DNA of 5,464 nucleotides from DASSFZ01 sp036514635 (GTDB lineage: Bacteria; Chloroflexota; Anaerolineae; Fen-1058), in contig DATBWU010000304.1 in NCBI GenBank assembly GCA_036514635.1, positions 1 through 5,464 of the forward strand, written 5' to 3'. Positions 1 to 5,464 of the stretch are shown piece by piece (position 1 is the stretch's first letter; each line of letters starts with the position of its first letter). The position numbers and the translations under genes are program-made. The notes below the pieces were generated by a model. The model was given only the letters and a program-made list of their open reading frames with translations. It did not search any database and had not been told where the DNA came from.

Positions 1-3000
1 CGGCGAGCAGGCTCAGCACCCGCCGCTCCGACTCTGGGATGCGGCGAGTCGTGGGGAAGTAGACATTCATCACCCCAACGACGGTCGAGTCGATGGTCAG
101 CGGCAAGCCGATGACTGCGCCGGCGCGATCGGGCGGCGCGCCGATGGGCAACGGATGTTGGCTCACATCCTCGATGATCATGCTCTGGCCGGTGCGGGCG
201 ACCGTGTGCGTGAAGCCGCCGGGCCGAGGTTCGATCACAGCCCGATCCAGCCGGCCGCGCGGCGTGACGGCAGCGGCGAACGTCAGGCGCTCGCCATCGT
301 AGAAAAAGATGTGCGTGTCTTCGAGTGGAACGAGCGTAGACACCGTGCTGAGAATGACGGTGAGCACTTGCGGTAGTTCCAGCGAAGCCGTCAGGCTGAG
401 ACTGGCCTGTTGGATGGCTTCGATCTCGCGCCGCCGCTGGCGCTCGGCATCGAGCAGATGCGCCTGCTCGATGCGCGCCGCCACCAGGTTAGCGATGGTC
501 TCCGCCAACTCGATCTCCTCCGCGCTGAACTGGCGTGGCGCATCGATCTCATGGCACACGATGAAGCCGATGGCCTCGCCCCGAACCAGCAACGGCACGA
601 TCAGGAGCGATTGCGCCCGCCGCTCCGCCGCCAAGTCACGCAGGTCAGCTAAGAGTGGATCGGTCTGAGCATCCATAATAGCCAGCGGTCGCTTCGCAGC
701 GAGGATACGCTCCAGCGACGAGCCGTCTTCAACCCGTAACTCGACCCCTGCCATAGATGCAAGACCCGGCGCGGTGTGATCCGCCATCACGATGAGACGC
801 CGGCTATCGTCGTCGAGGAGAGCCAATCCAACCTCGCTGATGGACAGGGCGCGCGCCAGGCTATCGGCCGTGGCCTGCAAAATAGCGTTCAGATCGAGCT
901 GCGAGTTCACCGTCGCCGAGATTTCGTTGATCAGGGCTAAGCGTTCGGCGCGGTTGCGCGTCTCGCCAAACAGCCGGGCATTCTCGATAGCCACTGCGGC
1001 TTGCTGCGCGATGCCCTGTGCCAGCGCGATCTCGTCCGGCGTGAAATCGCGCTGGCGGCGGCTATCCCACAGCTCGGCGTAGCCGATGACGGTGTTCCTG
1101 ACGATCAACGGAATATCGAGCTCCGTCTGTCCGCCATACTGCTGGAGGTAGCGGCGCATGAGCTCTGGAGCGCCGGGGTCGTCCACGTGATACGCGATAA
1201 CCCGGCCCGCGCGCACGAGACGCGCCGCCTCTTCACCAAAATCGCGCTGCACGTTATAGATCACACCCAGATCGGACACGCGCTCAGCCGGCGAAGCATC
1301 GGGGCCGTAGTACTCGGCCAGGACGCGACTGTTGTCCGTCTCCATATCCCAGTCACGAATGTAAACACTGGTCACATCGATGGCGCGACCGATCTGCTCA
1401 GCCACGCGGCTCAACACCGTCGCCAGATCGAGGCTGGACGAGATCGCCTGACTGGCCGTCAGCAGTGCGCGCTGCTGCACCAGTTGACGCTGGGCCGCCT
1501 CGAACAACTGCGCGTTTTGGATGGCGATGGCCGTCTGATCGGCGAAGACTTGCAGCCGGTCGGCGTGCGCCCAGGTGAAGGCCCCCGGCGTGCGACTGGC
1601 GACGTGGAGGAAACCGATGACCTGCCCTTTGACGCGCACCGGTGCAGCGGTATACGAGCGCGCCCACTGCGCGATCGATGACCGGACCCAACCCGGGACG
1701 ACACGCGTATCGGGCACGACCAGCGGCTGCCCGACCTCGATCATCTGCCGCAGATCCGGCGCCTCGGCGACCGGGAAACGCGACTGCATGATCGATTCGG
1801 CATCGGGGTAACCGTGCCCGCGCGCGACGCGCACCAGGCCGCTCTCCGGCTCCAGCAGCATAAATCCCGCCGCGTCGTGCGGAACGATGTGCCCCAGCTG
1901 CGCCAGAACCCGATCCAGCACCTCGTCGAAGTCGAGCGTGCTGTTGAGCGCAGAGGCCGTTCGCTGCAGAGCCTCGGCCAGCGCGCGCGCTTCCCGCTCG
2001 GCGGCCTCACTGCGCTGGCGAGACAATCCGATCGCCAGTTGCTCGGCGAGCGTCGTCAACAGTTGCTCATCGGCCTCGTCGAAGGCGTCCGGCTCCGGGC
2101 TTTCGACGTTGATCACACCGACGGCGCGATCGCCGATCTTCAGGGGGACGCACAACACGGCGCAGGTTTTTGCGCCAAGCGGCAGGGCCTCCGGGGTCAG
2201 TCGGATATCGACCAGGCGCTGCGATCGACCGAACTGGGCCACCTGGCCGATGACGCCTTCGCCGAGTTGCCGGGTTCGCGGCGGGCCCTCTTTCGAAAGG
2301 CCCCGGCTGGAGCGATGCGGGTGCAGCACACTGGTTGCCTCATCCAGGAGCAGCACGCTCAAGTTGCCGGGGTAGAAAATCGCGCTGATGATCTGCATCG
2401 CGCGCGCGATGAGATCATCCTCGCTGGTTGCCTCCATCCCGGCGCTGGCGGCGGCGTGCAGAATGGTCAGCTCTTCCAGTTGCCGCCGCGTGGCTTCGAA
2501 CAACTGCGCGTTTTCAATAGCGACCGCAGCTTGATCGGCGAACAGTTGCACCAGGCGAACTTCGTCCTCGCTGAACGGGCCACCTCGCTCATCGTCGGTG
2601 ACGTTGATCACGCCGATGACCTCGTGACGCACCTTGAGCGGCACACCCAGCACGCGCCGGAAGGGGACATCGTCGAAGGCGCGCGCCCGGTCATCCCACA
2701 ACCGATAGTCTTCGATCAGCATCGGCTCACCGGTCTGGGCGACGCGGCCGGACAAGCCCTCCCCAAGCCGCAGCTCGGTTCCAGTGTAGTCACCCGGAAG
2801 ATAGTGACTGACGACCAGTTTCAAGGTCTGGCCGTCCGGCTGTATCAGGTACAACCCGCCCATGCGCGCACCGACCAGCCGGGCCGCACGCTCCACAATG
2901 GCTTGCAGCAGCGCGTTCAGATCGGTCTGCGCGCTGACCTCCAGCGACGTTTCGTACAGCGCGGTCAACTCCTCTGCGCGTTGCCGCAACGCCTTCTCGG

Positions 3001-3799
3001 TGCGGCGGCGATCGGTCATGTCGCGAGCGACGGTGAGCACCCCTACGATTTGACCGCGCTCGTCACGCAAAAAGCGTGTAGCATGTTCGACACAAAGGTA
3101 GTGGCCGTCGCTGTGGCGTAAGCGCTGCTCGAGCCGCCACGCCTCATTGGCTCCGGTCAGTGCAAGTTGGGCCTGCTCCGCCCCGATCTGAGCGGCCCGC
3201 GCCGCGTCATCCGGGTGAATGATGCCTAAGTCAAATGTCGATCGACCGATCAGCGTCTGCGGATCGTAGCCCAGGACGGTCTTGAACGACGGGCTGGCGT
3301 AGAGCACCACGGCGTTCAGATCGGTTTCGATGATCAGGTCGGTCATGTTCTCAGCGATCTCGCTCAGGCGCGTCTCGCTCTGGCGCAGCGCTTCCTCCAT
3401 TCGCTTGTGCTCTGTGATGTCCGTAAGGATTCCGTCGTAACGGACGGCCGCACCGCTGGCGTCGCGCGCGGTGTAACAGCGATCGCGCACCCAGCGCACT
3501 TCGCCGTCGGGTCGCACGATGCGATATTCCAACATCGCCCGCTCCATATCGCAGCGCGCCTGCCTCCAGCGCTCGACCTGTTCCCGATCGTCAGGATGAA
3601 TCGCGTCCAGCCACTTCGCCGCAGTGTCGAGGTCGGACGGGGCGCGTCCAAAGACTTTCTGGGCGCCGGGACTCAGGTATAGTGCTTGCGCGTCGGCAGC
3701 CGAGGCAGACCATACGACATCCTCAAGTGAACCGAGGATGCTATCGAGCAACGCGGGGTCGTGACGAAGTGGAAAGTCAGGCGGGGGTGCTTGATCCAT
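1..3799 (-). CDS. Giant multi-sensor protein, PAS-PAS-GAF(x6), 3' end outside window; probable histidine kinase
   Basis: Large soluble sensory protein; the first 1266 residues are visible and the frame is open throughout. Start: ATG at 3799-3797, with AAGGAG five bases upstream and an in-frame TAG at 3817-3815 that rules out a longer form. Domains by residue: PAS1 about 14-133 (PAS_3-like, WLDAIHPDDR at 63-71, EYRIVRPDGEVRWVRD, GILTDITEHKR); PAS2 about 147-266 (LGYDPQTLIG, ending VARDMTDRRR); GAF1 about 279-436; GAF2 about 444-600; GAF3 about 607-766; GAF4 about 777-946; GAF5 about 951-1115; GAF6 from about 1123, cut by the window edge. GAF1, 2 and 6 carry the VPLK..-VIGVINV type strand pair, and most GAFs end in an AIENAxLF helix leading into a short coiled coil. 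There is no signal peptide, membrane segment, H-box or other catalytic motif so far. GAF6 resembles the GAF of the upstream kinase, so a PAS-HisKA-HATPase end is inferred. Another output domain (GGDEF, SpoIIE-type phosphatase, cyclase) remains possible. Confidence 0.93.
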   Translation of the reverse strand, partial: MDQAPPPDFPLRHDPALLDSILGSLEDVVWSASAADAQALYLSPGAQKVFGRAPSDLDTAAKWLDAIHPDDREQVERWRQARCDMERAMLEYRIVRPDGEVRWVRDRCYTARDASGAAVRYDGILTDITEHKRMEEALRQSETRLSEIAENMTDLIIETDLNAVVLYASPSFKTVLGYDPQTLIGRSTFDLGIIHPDDAARAAQIGAEQAQLALTGANEAWRLEQRLRHSDGHYLCVEHATRFLRDERGQIVGVLTVARDMTDRRRTEKALRQRAEELTALYETSLEVSAQTDLNALLQAIVERAARLVGARMGGLYLIQPDGQTLKLVVSHYLPGDYTGTELRLGEGLSGRVAQTGEPMLIEDYRLWDDRARAFDDVPFRRVLGVPLKVRHEVIGVINVTDDERGGPFSEDEVRLVQLFADQAAVAIENAQLFEATRRQLEELTILHAAASAGMEATSEDDLIARAMQIISAIFYPGNLSVLLLDEATSVLHPHRSSRGLSKEGPPRTRQLGEGVIGQVAQFGRSQRLVDIRLTPEALPLGAKTCAVLCVPLKIGDRAVGVINVESPEPDAFDEADEQLLTTLAEQLAIGLSRQRSEAAEREARALAEALQRTASALNSTLDFDEVLDRVLAQLGHIVPHDAAGFMLLEPESGLVRVARGHGYPDAESIMQSRFPVAEAPDLRQMIEVGQPLVVPDTRVVPGWVRSSIAQWARSYTAAPVRVKGQVIGFLHVASRTPGAFTWAHADRLQVFADQTAIAIQNAQLFEAAQRQLVQQRALLTASQAISSSLDLATVLSRVAEQIGRAIDVTSVYIRDWDMETDNSRVLAEYYGPDASPAERVSDLGVIYNVQRDFGEEAARLVRAGRVIAYHVDDPGAPELMRRYLQQYGGQTELDIPLIVRNTVIGYAELWDSRRQRDFTPDEIALAQGIAQQAAVAIENARLFGETRNRAERLALINEISATVNSQLDLNAILQATADSLARALSISEVGLALLDDDSRRLIVMADHTAPGLASMAGVELRVEDGSSLERILAAKRPLAIMDAQTDPLLADLRDLAAERRAQSLLIVPLLVRGEAIGFIVCHEIDAPRQFSAEEIELAETIANLVAARIEQAHLLDAERQRRREIEAIQQASLSLTASLELPQVLTVILSTVSTLVPLEDTHIFFYDGERLTFAAAVTPRGRLDRAVIEPRPGGFTHTVARTGQSMIIEDVSQHPLPIGAPPDRAGAVIGLPLTIDSTVVGVMNVYFPTTRRIPESERRVLSLLA
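1500..1518. repeat. 19-base direct repeat, copy 2 (end of GAF3)
   Basis: Identical to 2496-2514 and encoding the same NAQLFE helix at the end of GAF3. The flanks differ: an AIAIQ-type helix precedes it here and AVAIE in GAF1. The spacing equals two GAF units, as expected if domains were copied in pairs. Confidence 0.7.
2496..2514. repeat. 19-base direct repeat, copy 1 (end of GAF1)
   Basis: TCGAACAACTGCGCGTTTT is identical to 1500-1518, 996 bases (332 codons) away and in the same frame. It encodes the NAQLFE helix that closes GAF1. The identity at third codon positions, in GAFs that are otherwise diverged, hints at past duplication or gene conversion. Selection on a conserved helix with common codons is the simpler alternative. 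Confidence 0.7.
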
Positions 3800-3804
3800 C
3801 TTGG

Positions 3805-3810
3805 CTCCTT
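3805..3810 (-). promoter_or_regulatory. Ribosome binding site of the giant sensor gene
   Basis: The minus strand reads AAGGAG, a near-perfect Shine-Dalgarno match, followed by a five-base spacer (CCAAG) and ATG at 3799. With the in-frame TAG at 3817-3815 it fixes the start of the downstream gene. The plain site suggests normal translation initiation independent of the upstream gene, rather than translational coupling. Confidence 0.85.
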
Positions 3811-3858
3811 GAGGCTAGGCGCGTCGCCATTCACGATCGTAGCTGCTCACACGGCGTC

Positions 3859-3880
3859 GCCGGGGAGTAAACTTCCCGGC
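3859..3880. repeat. Hairpin, 9-bp stem with one wobble, TAAA loop
   Basis: GCCGGGGAG (3859-3867) and CTTCCCGGC (3872-3880) pair over nine positions with a single G-T wobble around TAAA. The pairing is better as plus-strand RNA; on the minus strand the wobble becomes an A-C mismatch. It lies 60 bases upstream of the start of the giant sensor gene, so a minus-strand transcript would carry it in the 5' leader. It shares the tetraloop design of the hairpins at 3893 and 3919. Confidence 0.6.
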
Positions 3881-3892
3881 TGAAAACGTGAA

Positions 3893-3910
3893 AGTCGGCT
3901 GAAGCCGACT
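3893..3910 (-). terminator. Short perfect hairpin with T-rich tail, possible weak terminator
   Basis: AGTCGGC and GCCGACT pair perfectly around a four-base loop (TGAA on plus, TTCA on minus). On the minus strand the stem is followed by TTCACGTTTTCA, an interrupted T-rich stretch and the only such tail in the gap. This makes it the best, though weak, candidate for an intrinsic terminator ending the upstream kinase transcript. It may equally be one copy of a repeat hairpin family, given its near-identical size to the neighbour at 3919-3936. Confidence 0.35.
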
Positions 3911-3918
3911 GGCGGATC

Positions 3919-3936
3919 AGCCGGATTCATCCGGCT
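3919..3936. repeat. Short perfect hairpin, 7-bp stem, TTCA loop
   Basis: AGCCGGA (3919-3925) and TCCGGCT (3930-3936) are exact reverse complements around TTCA; the minus-strand loop reads TGAA. It is one of three hairpins of nearly the same design in about 80 bases. Because the loop is itself almost self-complementary, the same form can arise on both strands. Confidence 0.7.
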
Positions 3937-3949
3937 TGCAGGTAATTCA

Positions 3950-4042
3950 GCCCGGCGATTGACACTTGCACCCCGCCTAGCGCGCCCCCGCCGCCAGAGG
4001 CGGCGGACAGGGCGTGCGCTGCAAGTGCAGGTGTCGCCGGGC
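3950..4042. repeat. 93-base imperfect palindrome between the two sensor genes
   Basis: Four nested pairings share one centre. The outer arm GCCCGGCGA (3950-3958) pairs with TCGCCGGGC (4034-4042). CACTTGCA (3963-3970) pairs perfectly with TGCAAGTG (4020-4027). CGCGCCC (3981-3987) pairs with GGGCGTGCG (4010-4018) with small bulges. The core CCGCCGCC (3988-3995) pairs perfectly with GGCGGCGG (3999-4006) around AGA. As RNA this would be one long interrupted stem just 3' of the upstream kinase gene. No T-run follows it on either strand, so it is not a classical intrinsic terminator. It may be a dispersed genomic repeat, an mRNA stabiliser or a structured RNA. I saw no transposase and no flanking target duplication. 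Confidence 0.75.
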
Positions 4043-4054
4043 GCGCGGCTCCGG

Positions 4055-4073
4055 CCCAGCCTTTCAGGCCGGG
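4055..4073 (-). other. Hairpin enclosing the stop codon of the upstream kinase gene
   Basis: In the minus-strand transcript, CCCGGCCT and AGGCTGGG can pair over eight positions with one G-U wobble, around a GAA loop. The UGA stop (4066-4064) sits at the loop, its U forming the closing pair with the A at 4062. The plus-strand version has an A-C mismatch at the same place, so the fold favours the gene's own transcript. It could protect the 3' end or affect termination, or be a by-product of G+C-rich sequence. Confidence 0.4.
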
Positions 4074-5464
4074 TCGCCCCGCGCGGGCCGAAGCCATACT
4101 GTAAAGGCCGTGCCCTCGCCCGGCGGGCTATTGACTGTGATGCGGCCTTCCAGCCGGTCGACGATTTCTTTACAGATTGCCAGGCCCAGGCCCGTGCCTG
4201 GCACGCCGGAGCCGCGGCCGGCGAGGCCGCGATAAAAGCGCCCGAACACGTGTGGTATGTCATCGGCCGAAATGCCCGGGCCGGTATCTTGCACCGTAAA
4301 GGTCACCCAATCCCCATCCGCGTCGTGGCGAACGCCGGACGTCACGGTGACGAGGCCACCAGCCGGTGTGTAGTTCACGGCATTCGCCAGCAAATTGGAC
4401 ATCACTTGCGCAATCATGGCCGAGTCGGCCAGCGCCGGCGGCAAATCGGCATCCGGGATGCAGTCCAACGAGATGCCACGCGCCGAGGCCAGCGCCGCCC
4501 GATCGGTGATCAGATCGGCGGCAAGTCGGTTGACATCCGTGGCAACCATGTGGATAGGAACCGTGCCCAGATCGAGCCGCGACAGGTCGAGCAGATCATT
4601 GATCAGCTTCTCCAGCCGTGCAGTTTCGCGATTCAGCGTCTCCATGTACAGGCCGCGCTTGTCGGACCGGCCGTGCTCCAACAGGCCGAGGTAGAGTTTG
4701 ATATTCGTCAGTGGTGTGCGCAGCTCATGGCTGACATTGGACACGAATAGATCCTTTAAGTGATCGAGCTCCTTCTGGCGCGTGATGTCGCGCTGCACAC
4801 CGACGTAACCCCGCGCCTGCCCGTTGGCATCGGTCAGCGGCGCGGCGGTCATCGCCGCGTGATAGAGTGTGCCATCTTTACGCCGATTGACTATATCACC
4901 TTGCCACGCTTCGCCGTGCGTGATGGCCGACCACATCTCTTTGTAAACCGATAGCGGTGTGCGCCCGCTCTGCCAGATGCGCGGGTTCTGGCCCAGGGCG
5001 TCGGCGGCGCTGTAACCGGTGATGCGCTGCATGGCCGGGTTCAGGTATTCGATCCGGGCGTCGAGATCGGTGAAGACGATCCCTTCGCCGGCCGCGTCGA
5101 GGATAGCCTGCATCAAGCGGCGCTGGCGATCCAACTCGGCGGTGCGCTCGGCAACGCGCTGCTCCAGTTCGGCGGCGTGGCGCTGCACCTGGTCGTGCAG
5201 CCGGGCGTTGTGCACGGCGATAGCCGCCTGCGCCGCCAGCAAGCTCAACAGGCGCAATTCGGACTCGGTGAATCGATGCGGTGCCGGGTAGGCCACGTTC
5301 ATCACGCCGACCACCGTGGATCCGATCTTGAGCGGCACGCCGATGATGGCGAAGGGCGACCAGGGCGTATCAGCATACAACGGGTGGCGGCTGGTATCCT
5401 CGACGATGATCGGTTCGCCCGCGCGGGCGACGGTATACGTCAGCCCGCGCGGGCGCGGCTCGGC
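4064..5464 (-). CDS. Multi-sensor histidine kinase (GAF-PAS-HisKA-HATPase_c), 5' end outside window
   Basis: Sensor histidine kinase that should autophosphorylate on histidine and pass the phosphate to a response regulator not present here. Only the last 466 residues are visible; the frame stays open to the window edge, so the true start lies beyond it. A TTG at 5380 is in frame but falls inside the GAF fold and is not the start. Domains by visible residue: end of a GAF domain (1-86, with VPLKIGSTVVGVMNV at 43-57); a charged heptad-like coiled-coil linker (about 86-116); a PAS domain (about 115-228, ending GYVGVQRDIT); HisKA with H-box VSHELRTPL, phosphoacceptor His246 (codon 4727-4729); HATPase_c with N-box SNLLANAVN (356-364), G1 DTGPGI (393-398), F-box FGRFYRG and G2 GTGLGL (423-428). 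All catalytic motifs are intact, so the kinase looks active. No membrane segment is visible, implying a cytoplasmic sensor. The stop is TGA at 4066-4064. The ligand cannot be told from sequence. Confidence 0.95.
   Translation of the reverse strand, partial: AEPRPRGLTYTVARAGEPIIVEDTSRHPLYADTPWSPFAIIGVPLKIGSTVVGVMNVAYPAPHRFTESELRLLSLLAAQAAIAVHNARLHDQVQRHAAELEQRVAERTAELDRQRRLMQAILDAAGEGIVFTDLDARIEYLNPAMQRITGYSAADALGQNPRIWQSGRTPLSVYKEMWSAITHGEAWQGDIVNRRKDGTLYHAAMTAAPLTDANGQARGYVGVQRDITRQKELDHLKDLFVSNVSHELRTPLTNIKLYLGLLEHGRSDKRGLYMETLNRETARLEKLINDLLDLSRLDLGTVPIHMVATDVNRLAADLITDRAALASARGISLDCIPDADLPPALADSAMIAQVMSNLLANAVNYTPAGGLVTVTSGVRHDADGDWVTFTVQDTGPGISADDIPHVFGRFYRGLAGRGSGVPGTGLGLAICKEIVDRLEGRITVNSPPGEGTAFTVWLRPARGDPA

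Noticed and set aside
500..600. Bilin-binding cysteine (Cys-His) in GAF5
   Set aside because: A VCHEID stretch contains Cys-His, but it lies in the late beta strand that corresponds to GVINV in other GAFs, not at the chromophore-binding position of phytochrome-type GAF domains.
1001..1681. 226-codon open frame on the plus strand
   Set aside because: Antisense shadow in register with GAF3/GAF4 of the giant sensor gene; no domain seen.
1814..3121. 435-codon open frame on the plus strand
   Set aside because: It lies in exact antisense register with the giant sensor gene, where G+C-rich codon bias removes stops. The minus-strand frame shows clear PAS and GAF domains and this one shows no recognisable fold or ribosome binding site.
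3836..3841. Minus-strand TACGAT as a -10 promoter element
   Set aside because: It matches only four of six consensus bases and has no TTGACA-like box at the right distance, so a promoter is not supported.
3859..4042. CRISPR array or tandem repeat array
   Set aside because: The hairpins have different stem sequences and unequal spacing, and there are no identical direct repeats with uniform spacers.
3950..4042. Insertion sequence or MITE with target duplication
   Set aside because: No matching direct duplication flanks the palindrome and no transposase remnant is visible; without a second copy this cannot be claimed.
3847..4263. 138-codon minus-strand open frame spanning the intergenic gap
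   Set aside because: It overlaps the ATPase domain of the kinase in another frame and runs through the palindrome and hairpins; composition is Arg/Ala-rich with no motif, so it is most likely chance.
3959..4750. 263-codon open frame on the plus strand
   Set aside because: Antisense shadow in register with the kinase core (H-box to G2 box) and the intergenic palindrome; its translation is rich in Arg, Gln and His with no recognisable domain.
4780..5120. Blue-light LOV domain in the PAS of the upstream kinase
   Set aside because: The region reads GQNPRIWQSG, resembling the LOV GxNCRFLQ motif, but the flavin-binding cysteine position is proline, so it is treated as an ordinary PAS.

Overview
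The window is G+C-rich (clearly above 60% by eye) and holds two genes, both read from the minus strand. Both are large cytoplasmic sensory proteins of the multi-sensor histidine kinase kind. Chains of GAF and PAS domains of this type, high G+C, and an intergenic gap full of short hairpins with TGAA/TTCA/TAAA loops all fit Chloroflexota (a Roseiflexus/Chloroflexus/Caldilinea-like bacterium). That assignment is an inference from style, since no marker gene is present.

Layout in transcription order, right to left. (1) 5464-4064: the 3' part of a sensor histidine kinase, with its N-terminus outside the window. It shows the end of a GAF domain, a coiled-coil linker, a PAS domain, and a complete HisKA plus HATPase_c core with intact H, N, G1 and G2 boxes. 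(2) 4063-3800: a 264-base intergenic gap with no gene. It contains a hairpin around the stop codon of gene 1, a 93-base imperfect palindrome (3950-4042), and three short hairpins (3919-3936, 3893-3910, 3859-3880). A ribosome binding site for the next gene ends the gap. (3) 3799-1: the first 1266 codons of a second sensor gene, open to the left edge of the window. I translated it codon by codon and found no stop or frameshift. It encodes two PAS domains followed by five complete GAF domains and most of a sixth. Any output domain lies outside the window.

The last GAF of gene 2 and the GAF at the visible start of gene 1 are more than half identical, so the genes are paralogues that share at least this module. 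By analogy gene 2 probably ends in PAS-HisKA-HATPase, but this is not visible. No response regulator, RNA gene, insertion sequence or CRISPR array is present. The many long open frames on the plus strand are antisense shadows of the two genes. I see no clearly new system. The points most worth checking are the structured intergenic region and the long GAF chain.
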